This document shows, in pieces, positions 23,502-30,485 of a stretch of 40,329 bases of DNA. Made by a program: the position numbers and the translations under genes. The stretch is from Roseomonas sp. GC11 (lineage in GTDB: Bacteria > Pseudomonadota > Alphaproteobacteria > Acetobacterales > Acetobacteraceae). The stretch's first letter is position 1, and the number at the start of each line of letters is the position of its first letter. The stretch lies in the NCBI RefSeq assembly GCF_024437745.1, contig NZ_JANFNY010000047.1, forward strand, positions 1 through 40,329. Reading direction: 5' to 3'. The notes under the pieces were generated by a model. It was not told the DNA's origin. It did no database searches and saw nothing but the letters and a program-made list of their open reading frames with translations.

Positions 23502-24938
23502 TCAGGCCCTGGCCGAACCCGCCGGCATCGTGCCGCGCTGCGGCTGCGCCTCGCCCGCGCACCAGGCGCCCCAGGCCTCCATCAGCGGGATGCGCCGGTC
23601 AAACATGTCGGAGCGCCGGTAACGCCCCTCCACGGTGCTGTCATCCCTGTGGGCCAGGGCCTTCTCGGCGGCTGAGGAATCTGCCGGGCGGGTGTCGTCC
23701 ACCCAGGTGCGGAAGCTGCCCCGGAAGCCGTGTGGCACAGCCTCCCGCCCGTCAGGATCGCGCCAGGGGGATGGGGCACCTTCCGGGCGGTCCTCATTCA
23801 TGCGCTTCATCACGGCGGAGAGCGCCATGTCGCTCAGCGGTGCGGTGCCCTTCGCATTCGGGAAGATCAGTGTATCGCCCATCAGTCGGGCCAGACGAGG
23901 GACATCGGCGGCCCCGGCGGCCACCCCGGTCCGCTGGGTATAGGCCCGCGCCAGGGTCGCCAGGGCGGCAGCGGACAGCGGCAGGCGGTGGGACGCCACC
24001 GGGGCGGAGGCCTCGCCCTTCATGCGCTCTCCAGCGATGGTCAGGGTCGGCGATCCCTCGAAGGAGAGGTCGCTCCACCGGACGCCGCGCGCCTCGCTGG
24101 AGCGCAGGCAGGTCAGGATCAGGAAGCGCAGCGCCAGGGGCGCGATGCCCTCCCGATGGTCCAGCATCTGGCAGAAGGCCGGCAGTTGCGCCCAGGGGAG
24201 GGAAGCCTGTTTCCGGCTGCCCGGCTGTGCCGAAAGGCCCATGGTCCGCAGCATCCTGCGATCCGCCGGGTTGTCCCCGCTGCGCCAGCCGCGGACAGTG
24301 GCATAGCGCAGGATGCTGCCCAGACGTTCCAGCACCTTCTTTCCGACGCTCGGCTTGTCGGTCCAGAGCGGTTCCAGCACGCGCAGCACATCCTCGCGCC
24401 CGATCTCGGCCACCGGCCTGCTGCCCAGCAGGGGGAAGGCATGCAGCTCCAGGGAGGAACGCCAGAGCTGTGCCGTGCGGTCATTCTTCCAGCCCGGGGC
24501 TTCCTTGCGGATGTAGAGTTCGGCGACGGCGCGGAAGGTGCGGCCCTCGGCCTCGATGCGGGCGCGCTGCTCGGCCAGGGCGGCCTGGCGCTGGTCCCGC
24601 CGCTCCTGGATGGGGTTGCCATCGGCGCGCGCCCTGGCGCGCAGGTCGCGGGCCTTTTCGCGGGCATCCTTCAGGCTGACGGCAGGCCAGCCACCCAGCC
24701 CCATATCGGAGCGCTTGCCGTGGATGACCGTGCGCAGCTCCCAGACTTTGGCGCCGCTCGGATAGACCGCGAGCGCCAGGCCGTTGCCATCCTGCAGGCG
24801 GTATTTTTTCGCGCGTGGCGCAGCGTGCCTGATGTCGAGGGGAGTCAGAGGCCGGCGGCGGCTGGAGGCCCTGGCCTCCCCGGCCGGCGCGTTGGAATCC
24901 CTGTCTTGGGAGTTGGAATCCCTATCGTTCAGGCCCAT
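23502..24938 (-). CDS. Site-specific tyrosine integrase (DUF4102 / P4-type)
   Basis: A 478-residue integrase that recombines the island with the tRNA-Glu 3' end. It has the N-terminal DUF4102 arm-binding domain (KKYRLQDGNGLALAVYPSG, about 44-62), a core-binding SAM-like region (about 135-235) and the catalytic domain with Arg279 (CLRSSEARG), Lys308, His403 and Arg406 (HGFRGSFR), His430 (ALAH) and the nucleophile Tyr440 (GRYRRSD). All catalytic residues are present, so it is probably active. The N-terminus has a repeated RDSN motif encoded by a tandem DNA repeat. A TATAAT box lies 12 bases before the ATG, so the mRNA should have almost no leader. Confidence 0.95.
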   Translation of the reverse strand: MGLNDRDSNSQDRDSNAPAGEARASSRRRPLTPLDIRHAAPRAKKYRLQDGNGLALAVYPSGAKVWELRTVIHGKRSDMGLGGWPAVSLKDAREKARDLRARARADGNPIQERRDQRQAALAEQRARIEAEGRTFRAVAELYIRKEAPGWKNDRTAQLWRSSLELHAFPLLGSRPVAEIGREDVLRVLEPLWTDKPSVGKKVLERLGSILRYATVRGWRSGDNPADRRMLRTMGLSAQPGSRKQASLPWAQLPAFCQMLDHREGIAPLALRFLILTCLRSSEARGVRWSDLSFEGSPTLTIAGERMKGEASAPVASHRLPLSAAALATLARAYTQRTGVAAGAADVPRLARLMGDTLIFPNAKGTAPLSDMALSAVMKRMNEDRPEGAPSPWRDPDGREAVPHGFRGSFRTWVDDTRPADSSAAEKALAHRDDSTVEGRYRRSDMFDRRIPLMEAWGAWCAGEAQPQRGTMPAGSARA

Positions 24939-24941
24939 TTT

Positions 24942-24963
24942 TCACCCCACATTATACCCCACA
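24942..24963 (-). promoter_or_regulatory. Right copy of 22-bp repeat; integrase -10 box and probable arm site
   Basis: Perfect copy of 5993-6014: two CCCCACA heptamers around TTATA. On the minus strand the centre reads TATAAT (24956-24951), a perfect -10 hexamer, with transcription expected to begin within a few bases of the integrase ATG at 24938. If integrase binds the heptamers it would also block its own promoter. Confidence 0.7.
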
Positions 24964-25081
24964 TTCATGCCGCGCAGGCGTGAGATATGATGATACGATA
25001 TGCTGCATTAAAAAAAATAAAATCAAGCACTTGCGTAATGGTAAGAAGCCTCCCAGACCCTTAAAAATGCCAGTTGGGTTT

Positions 25082-25097
25082 CCGTTGGGGACGCCAT
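25082..25097 (+). repeat. Right attachment-site repeat (attR core)
   Basis: Perfect copy of the tRNA-Glu 3' end at 5924-5939, with no tRNA around it. It is the remnant of the original target and the right island boundary, 144 bases beyond the integrase start. Confidence 0.88.
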
Positions 25098-25125
25098 CTC
25101 CCGCGACTGAAAATCCGGATGCCTC

Positions 25126-25169
25126 CGCGACGCTGGTCGCGAAGCGGTTCTTTTTTGGAAAAAAGAACC
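25126..25169. terminator. Double hairpin, terminator-like element (copy 1)
   Basis: A GC hairpin CGCGAC-GCTG-GTCGCG (25126-25141) is followed at once by GGTTCTTTTTT-GG-AAAAAAGAACC (25146-25169). The same two-part design occurs at 27140-27208. The A/T-rich stem could terminate in both directions at the edge of the island. Confidence 0.6.
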
Positions 25170-25300
25170 AAAAAACTTTCGTCAGAAAGCGGCATCATCC
25201 CCAGGTTGGGGTATGTGGTTTTTCGTTGCGAAATCATTCTGAGATGCCCTAGGAAGCAGCACCCGGGCGCTGTGGCCGCCCGCCCTCATCGGGGGTTTCC

Positions 25301-25825
25301 ATGCCGCGCATGACCGCCTTCTGGCTGCTGGGGTGTTTCCTCGGGATCGCGTTTCCGGCGGCCTCGGCCCGGATGCAGAGCCTCGGGCAGGATGGCGCCT
25401 GGGAGAGTTTCACCGGCTTCTCGGACAAGGGCCTTCCCCTCTGCGGCATGGGGGCCACCGCCGGGCCGGATCGCGGCCTGCACATCAAGCACTATCTGGG
25501 GGATGCCGGCCTCGTGCTGCATCTCTTCCGCGAGGGCTGGGCTTGGCCCGCGGGGCGGAAGCTGCGTGTCGGCCTGCGCTTCGACCAGGAGGCCCTCCTG
25601 CCCAAGGACGCCACCGGCCATGGCGACCTCGCCGAGATCCATGTGGTGGCTGAGGCCGAGATCGCCGGGCTCTTCGCCGCCCTGCACCGGGGCCAGCGCC
25701 TGGAGGTGCTCCTGCCTGAGGAGAACTGGACCATCAGCCTCTCCGGCGCCCGGATGGCGGCGGAGAAAATGAGCCGCTGCATCCGCCTGCTGCCCCCTCC
25801 GGAGCCCGCGCCCCGCCGCAGCTGA
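25301..25825 (+). CDS. Secreted hypothetical protein
   Basis: 174 residues with an N-terminal signal peptide (MPRMTAFWLLGCFLGIAFPAASA, cleavage likely after ASA at about residue 23). The mature part has alternating hydrophobic strands and two Cys (about 48 and 160) that could form a disulfide. Sequence such as EVLLPEENWTISLSGA suggests a small beta-rich periplasmic domain. No family was recognised with confidence. It stands alone between the island edge and the pyruvyl transferase gene, 100 bp before it in the same direction, and codon use is like the core genome. Confidence 0.72.
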   Translation: MPRMTAFWLLGCFLGIAFPAASARMQSLGQDGAWESFTGFSDKGLPLCGMGATAGPDRGLHIKHYLGDAGLVLHLFREGWAWPAGRKLRVGLRFDQEALLPKDATGHGDLAEIHVVAEAEIAGLFAALHRGQRLEVLLPEENWTISLSGARMAAEKMSRCIRLLPPPEPAPRRS

Positions 25826-25925
25826 CGATCACGCTCCGCCGAGCCTGGGTTGTGGGCCATTGATCAGCGTCTGGCGCCATGCGATCCGCGTGGAACCGTC
25901 CCGCGGTCAAAACGAAGGGGTCTGC

Positions 25926-27122
25926 ATGTCCGAGTCTCTGGCTGAAGCCCGTCCGCTCCGCCGCCAGGGCGGCATGCCCCGCGTGGGCTTCCTGTGGAAA
26001 TATCCCTCGACCGGGCTCTACGCCAATGTGCCCTTCGACCACCTCTTCACCGCCAGCGGCCACAACACCGGCAATCTGGCCTTCGTCCACGCCATTGCCA
26101 GCCAGATCCGCAATCCGGTGACGTTCCTGGGCTGGAGCAGCCCGGCCGAGCTGCTCCGCCGGGAGGCGGACCTCCTCGTCATCCCCTGTGCCAACCAGCT
26201 TGGCGGCCACACCAATTATGGGGCGATGGCGGAGAATCTGGAGAAGTCCGGCCTGCCGATCGTGGCGATCGGCCTGGGTGCCCAGGCGGCGAGCTATGAC
26301 GAGGATGTGGCCCCCACCGAGGGGACGCTGCGCTGGGTGCGCGCCATCGCGGCCGCGCGTGGCGGGCAGGGGGCCAATATCTACACCCGCGGCCCCTACA
26401 CCACCGGGCAGCTGGAAAAGCTGGGCATCGGCGATGTGCTCAGCGGCGGCTGCCCTTCCTGCTTTCTGAACACCGCCGCTGATCTCGGCCAGCAGATCCA
26501 CGCCCATTGGTCCCAGGCTGGCCTGCCGCGCGCCCTCTCGGTGGCGGCGGGGCATCAGGCCTGGATGGCGACGCGTGAGGTGGAGCACCAGCTCATCACC
26601 CTGATGATGGACCCCATCGCCCCCGGGCAATACGTGGTGCAGTCCATGGCCGAGATGCTCAAAATGGCGCGCGGCATCTTCGAGGGCATGAGCGAGCACG
26701 CCCTGCGTGGCCTGCACAACCACACCGTGCCGCATTACAGCTTCGAGGAGTTCAAGGCCTGGAGCCGCAGCTATGCCCGCGCCTATTTCGACGTGCCGGC
26801 CTGGATGGACTCGCTGCGCCGCCATGACCTGGCCGTGGGCACGCGCTACCACGGCGTGGCGCTGGCGCTCCAGGTGGGGCGCATGGGGCTGACCATCGCC
26901 ATCGACTCCCGCACGCGCGAATTGTGCGAGAATACCGGCGTGCCCTTCATCGAGCTGGGCCAGATCAGCGGCCCGCTGACGCGCGCCAGCCTGCGCCGCA
27001 TGGTGCGCTTCGACCCTGGCGCCTATGACGCGCAGCGGCGCGTGGCAGCGGGCCGCTATGTCGAATTCCTGCACGACAATGGGCTGGAGCCCGCCAGCGA
27101 TCTCGCCAAGCTCGCCGGCTAA
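25926..27122 (+). CDS. Polysaccharide pyruvyl transferase family protein
   Basis: 398 residues with the pyruvyl-transferase fold pattern: an N-terminal region with GNLAFVHAIASQI, the central LPIVAIGLGAQA and ANIYTRGPYTTGQLEKLGI, and the C-terminal GTRYHGVALALQVG followed by AIDSRTRELCENTGVP. Family members add ketal pyruvate to sugars from PEP; some act in unrelated sugar chemistry, so the substrate is open. I chose ATG 25926 because GAAGGGG lies 7 bases upstream; the longer frame from 25860 lacks such a site. No glycosyltransferases or export genes are nearby. A strong hairpin at 27140-27165 follows. Confidence 0.85.
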   Translation: MSESLAEARPLRRQGGMPRVGFLWKYPSTGLYANVPFDHLFTASGHNTGNLAFVHAIASQIRNPVTFLGWSSPAELLRREADLLVIPCANQLGGHTNYGAMAENLEKSGLPIVAIGLGAQAASYDEDVAPTEGTLRWVRAIAAARGGQGANIYTRGPYTTGQLEKLGIGDVLSGGCPSCFLNTAADLGQQIHAHWSQAGLPRALSVAAGHQAWMATREVEHQLITLMMDPIAPGQYVVQSMAEMLKMARGIFEGMSEHALRGLHNHTVPHYSFEEFKAWSRSYARAYFDVPAWMDSLRRHDLAVGTRYHGVALALQVGRMGLTIAIDSRTRELCENTGVPFIELGQISGPLTRASLRRMVRFDPGAYDAQRRVAAGRYVEFLHDNGLEPASDLAKLAG

Positions 27123-27139
27123 TATTTTTTCAGTTTTGT

Positions 27140-27208
27140 GTCCCGCTTCGTGCCCGAAGCGGGACGCCAACTGGAAAAGTTTTTTGGTTCTTTTTTACAA
27201 AAAAGAAC
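27140..27208. terminator. Double hairpin, terminator-like element (copy 2), between convergent genes
   Basis: GTCCCGCTTCG-TGCC-CGAAGCGGGAC (27140-27165, 11-bp stem) is followed by GTTCTTTTTT-AC-AAAAAAGAAC (27187-27208). It lies between the convergent pyruvyl transferase gene and purC, so it can end both transcripts. Confidence 0.75.
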
Positions 27209-27210
27209 TC

Positions 27211-28185
27211 TTACTTTGAAAAGAACGGCGCCAGATTGGCGCGCACGCGCTCCAGCACCGGGCCATTGCCTTCCGGCTGGAAGCTCTGGCCCGTGATCGT
27301 CTCGAAGGCCTGGATATAGACGGCGGCGGTGGCGAGGATCAGTTCCTCGGGGATTTCCGGGATCGGGTCGTTATAGGGGTCGCAACGCGCCGCCACCCAG
27401 CTGCGGACGAAGTCCTTGTCGAAGCTTTCCGGCCGTTCTCCGGCGGCGAAGCGGGCCTCGTAGCTGCCGGCCTTCCAGTAGCGGCTGCTGTCCGGCGTGT
27501 GGATTTCATCGGCCAGGATGATATTTCCTTCTGTATCCGTGCCGAACTCATACTTGGTATCGGCCAGGATCAGCCCGCGCTCGGCCGCCATGGCCTGCCC
27601 GCGCGCGAAGAGGGCGAGGGCGTAGTGGCTGAGCTGCTCCCACTGCGCCGGGGTCAGCAGCTTCCGCTCCAGGATTTCGGCCGGGGTCAGCGGCTCGTCA
27701 TGCCCGCCATCGAAGGCCTTGCTGGTGGGGGTGATGATGGGGGCGGGCAGGCGTTCATTGTCGCGCATGCCGTCGGGCAGGCGCACGCCATACATCTCCC
27801 GCTGCCCGGCCTTGTAGAGCGTCAGGATGGAGGTGCCGGTGGTGCCGGCGAGGTAGCCGCGCACGACGATTTCCACCGGCAGGATGTCGAGCCGCCGCCC
27901 CACCACCACATTCGGGTCCGGGTAGCTGAGGACGTGGTTGGGGCAGAGGTCGCGCGTCTGCTCGAACCAGAAGCGGGCGGTCTGGGTCAGCACCTCGCCC
28001 TTGAAGGGCACGGTGCAGAGGATGCGGTCGAAGGCGCTCAGCCGGTCGGTGGCGATGATGACGCGGCTGCCATCCGGCAGGTCGTAATTGTCGCGCACCT
28101 TCCCGGCGTAGTGGTTGGGAAGCTCGGGGATGGTGGCGTCGCGGAGGATCCGCTGTGCGTGGGCACGAAGGGCTGCCGGGTCCAT
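27211..28185 (-). CDS. purC: Phosphoribosylaminoimidazole-succinocarboxamide synthase
   Basis: Joins aspartate to CAIR using ATP to make SAICAR, step 8 of purine synthesis. The 324-residue form is the longer type (yeast-like) rather than the 240-residue E. coli type. Motifs include GKVRDNYDL (about 28-36) for ATP binding, [11 protein letters not shown], the [13 protein letters not shown] signature, and LADTKYEFG with [15 protein letters not shown] in the C-terminal half. ATG 28185 gives the usual N-terminus. It is monocistronic here and converges on the pyruvyl transferase gene across the hairpin element. Confidence 0.96.
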   Translation of the reverse strand: MDPAALRAHAQRILRDATIPELPNHYAGKVRDNYDLPDGSRVIIATDRLSAFDRILCTVPFKGEVLTQTARFWFEQTRDLCPNHVLSYPDPNVVVGRRLDILPVEIVVRGYLAGTTGTSILTLYKAGQREMYGVRLPDGMRDNERLPAPIITPTSKAFDGGHDEPLTPAEILERKLLTPAQWEQLSHYALALFARGQAMAAERGLILADTKYEFGTDTEGNIILADEIHTPDSSRYWKAGSYEARFAAGERPESFDKDFVRSWVAARCDPYNDPIPEIPEELILATAAVYIQAFETITGQSFQPEGNGPVLERVRANLAPFFSK

Positions 28186-28253
28186 GGTTCTCTGCCAGGC
28201 TGAGGGGGGCGCACAGTAACGCCTGCGTCCCGTCCTGTCAGGTGAGGCCGGGC

Positions 28254-28409
28254 TTGAGGGGGCTTTGCCCCCTCAAACTCCCCCCATTCTTTCCCTTGGG
28301 CAGGGGACGGGGTCCCCTGCACCCGCCATCAGGGGGGACTCACAAATGGGTTTCCAAAGGCCTCAGGCCTTTGGTCGGGAGAGTTTGAGAGGGGCGAAGC
28401 CCCTCTCAA
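28254..28409. repeat. Cluster of four perfect palindromes between purC and the transporter gene
   Basis: Four hairpins: TTGAGGGGGC-TTT-GCCCCCTCAA (28254-28276), GCAGGGGAC-GGG-GTCCCCTGC (28300-28320), CCAAAGGCC-TCA-GGCCTTTGG (28354-28374) and TTGAGAGGGGC-GAA-GCCCCTCTCAA (28385-28409). The first and last are variants of one unit. They resemble REP-like elements scattered in Acetobacteraceae genomes, and the last lies just after the substrate-binding protein gene, where it may stabilise or end its mRNA. Confidence 0.75.
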
Positions 28410-28430
28410 GAGGGTGAAACCAGCCTCCGC

Positions 28431-30026
28431 TCAGGCCTCGCGCCGGACGTTGAGGGCGAGGGACATGCCGCGCCGCTCCACTTTCAGCCCCTGGCGATAG
28501 GCGCTGTCCACGAAATACAGGCCGAGCGGCCAGAACGGCACGTCCTGGAAGAACTGGGCCTGGATCTTGCGGCAGATCTCCTTCTGGGCGTCCAGGGTCG
28601 GGGCGTCGAACCACTGGTCGCGCAGGGATTCCAGGGTGGGGCTGGTGGGCCAGCCGAACCAGGCATCCTGGCCATTGGCGCGCAGCAGCGGGTGGCCGCC
28701 GGGGTTGGCGAGGTCCTCGCCGCCGAAGAGCACGACGACGGCGCTCCAGCCGCCCTGCTCCAGCGGCTCCTTCTTGGCGCGGCGCTGGAGCATGGTGCCC
28801 CAGTCGGAGGTCGCATCCTCCGCCGCGAAGCCGATCTTCTTCATCAGGTCGGTGGCGACGCTGGTGAGGGTGCTGTTGTTCACCTGGTCGGCGGGGTGCA
28901 GCATGATGGTCTTCGCGCCCACCTTGCCGGTGGCCTGGAGCGCCTTGCGGGCGGCGTCCAGGCTGCGCGGGCTGGTGATGGCGGAGAGCCCCTCGTTGCT
29001 GGCGAAGGAGGAGGCGGCGGGGAAGCAGCCGACGCCATCCTGCCAGCGGCTGCGGTCATCGCCCATGATCGAGGCCATGAAGTCGGCCTGGTTCAGGGCC
29101 GGCCAGACGGCGCGGCGCACGGCGGGGTCGTTGAAGGGCTCGGTCAGGTGGTTGGGGCGCAGCATCACCATGGTGCCGTTGCCCTCGATGCGGTCGATCA
29201 CCACATCGCGCCGGCGCGCCAGCAGCGGGCGCAGGTCGGGCGCCACGCGCTCCCACCAGTCGATCTCGCCCGACTGCAGCGCGGCGCCCGCCGTGGCGGG
29301 ATCCATGATGATGTGCTTCTCGATGCGCTCGAACTGCGCGAGCTTCGGCCCGGCGGTGACACCCGGCCGGCCCACCGGGGTCGGCACGTAGCGCTCATAG
29401 CGCTGGTAGACCACCTTGGCGCCGGACTGCCACTCATCGGCCTTGAAGCGGTAGGGGCCGCTGCCCACCACCTCGCGGAAGGGGGTGGTGAAGGAGACGT
29501 TGGCGAAGCGCTCCGGGTAGATGAAGCAGGGGTAGGAGGAGGACTTGCCCAGCGCGTCCAGCATGGCGCCGAAGGGGCGCTTCAGCCGGATCTCGAATTT
29601 GCGGTCGTCGAGGACGCGGATTTCCTCCAGCCGCGCGGCCAGGGTCTGGCCGTGGGTGTCGCGGCCCATCCAGCGCCTGATCGAGGCCACGGCGTCGCTG
29701 GCGCGGATCTTCTCGCCATCGTGGAAGGTCGGGCCGTCGCGCAGGGTGAAGACCCAGCGCTTGCCGTCATCCTCCACCACATGGCCTTCGGCGAGCTGCG
29801 GCTGGGGGCGGAACTCGGTGTCCACGCCGTAGAGCGTGTCCCAGCAGAGATGGCCGTGGTTGCGCACGGCGTAGGAGGTGGTGGCCAGCGGGTCGAGGGT
29901 GGTGACATCCGCCTGCGGGATGAAGCGCAGCGTGTGGGCGGCATTGCCCTGCGCCAGGGCGGGGCGGGCCAGGGGAAGCGCGGCCAGGCCGGCCGAGGCG
30001 CCCAGGAAAGCACGACGTGACACCAT
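28431..30026 (-). CDS. ABC transporter substrate-binding protein, peptide/nickel type (SBP family 5)
   Basis: A 531-residue periplasmic solute-binding protein of the DppA/OppA family that delivers peptides or similar solutes to an ABC importer. The N-terminus MVSRRAFLGASAGLAALPLA with ARPALAQ is a twin-arginine (Tat) signal ending near residue 25. Family pattern: TTLDPLATTSYAVRNHGH, EGHVVEDDGKRWVFTLRDG, FHDGEKIRASDAVAS and VVGSGPYRFKADEW. No permease or ATPase gene is adjacent, an orphan arrangement common for this family in Acetobacteraceae. Ligand unknown. A palindrome cluster follows its stop. Confidence 0.92.
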   Translation of the reverse strand: MVSRRAFLGASAGLAALPLARPALAQGNAAHTLRFIPQADVTTLDPLATTSYAVRNHGHLCWDTLYGVDTEFRPQPQLAEGHVVEDDGKRWVFTLRDGPTFHDGEKIRASDAVASIRRWMGRDTHGQTLAARLEEIRVLDDRKFEIRLKRPFGAMLDALGKSSSYPCFIYPERFANVSFTTPFREVVGSGPYRFKADEWQSGAKVVYQRYERYVPTPVGRPGVTAGPKLAQFERIEKHIIMDPATAGAALQSGEIDWWERVAPDLRPLLARRRDVVIDRIEGNGTMVMLRPNHLTEPFNDPAVRRAVWPALNQADFMASIMGDDRSRWQDGVGCFPAASSFASNEGLSAITSPRSLDAARKALQATGKVGAKTIMLHPADQVNNSTLTSVATDLMKKIGFAAEDATSDWGTMLQRRAKKEPLEQGGWSAVVVLFGGEDLANPGGHPLLRANGQDAWFGWPTSPTLESLRDQWFDAPTLDAQKEICRKIQAQFFQDVPFWPLGLYFVDSAYRQGLKVERRGMSLALNVRREA

Positions 30027-30209
30027 GGGGGGACGTCCGTTCTGTCGGTGGGGTTGCCAAAAATGGCGGTTCGTTCATCCCATTTCGGCACAACTGGGCC
30101 GATCTGCAAACCCCTGCCCCGCATGAGGGCCGCCCCCGCCTTGTCCCGCCCCTGAAAAACCCGCCAGCGGGGGTGGGGCGGGCCATGCGCGGGGCGGGCG
30201 GCGCTGCCC

Positions 30210-30380
30210 TCAGTCGCCGGCGGAGAGGGAGGGGCGCGTGCGCTGTGCGATCAGTTCGCGGTGGATGCGTTCGAGCATCTCGACGGCAAGGGCATTGTGG
30301 TGGCGCAGATCGGCCAGGATCTGGACCATCTCCCGCAGCAGGGTTTCCGCCGTTGCATCCATACGCAACTCGCCGCTCAT
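30210..30380 (-). CDS. Small hypothetical helical protein (56 aa)
   Basis: Reads MSGELRMDATAETLLREM, then VQILADLRHHNALAVEMLER and IHRELIAQRTRPSLSAGD: two long amphipathic helices, coiled-coil-like. ATG 30380 has GGAGAAGG 4 bases upstream; a TTG at 30392 is an alternative start. No known family. It lies between the RND operon end and the substrate-binding protein gene, 105 bp after the last pump gene in the same direction. Confidence 0.6.
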   Translation of the reverse strand: MSGELRMDATAETLLREMVQILADLRHHNALAVEMLERIHRELIAQRTRPSLSAGD

Positions 30381-30485
30381 CGCCTTCTCCAAATTTCAGC
30401 CGTGGCGCTCATGCTGGCCGGCGGGAAGGGCCGGGGGATCCTGATGGCGCTGATTTCGTTGACCAGGGTTTGGAGCGAAGGCGCC

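Larger units (their letters stand above)
5940..25097. mobile_element. Integrated genomic island (satellite/integrative-element-like) in tRNA-Glu
   Basis: The segment is bounded by the 16-bp tRNA-derived repeat. It has a tyrosine integrase next to the right boundary, a 22-bp repeat inside each boundary, an excisionase-like/primase operon and iteron clusters. Cargo is a restriction-modification operon with Vsr and a helicase/kinase gene pair, with IS remnants between. Base composition is uneven, with less GC-extreme coding in 11300-17900 and AT-rich patches near 18450-18560 and 19840-19890, consistent with pieces of different origin. No capsid, tail, terminase or conjugation genes were recognised, so movement would depend on a helper phage or conjugative element. 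Confidence 0.87.

Noticed and set aside
5993-24963. The 22-bp repeats as the att core
   Set aside because: They lie inside the tRNA-matching 16-bp repeats and overlap the int promoter; the 16-bp repeat reproduces the tRNA 3' end and is the better core.
25926-27122. Part of a capsule/exopolysaccharide cluster
   Set aside because: Only one pyruvyl-transferase gene is present; neighbours are purC and a secreted unknown, with no glycosyltransferase or export gene.
28692-30020. 442-codon plus-strand open frame
   Set aside because: Antisense to the Tat-exported substrate-binding protein, which has clear family motifs.
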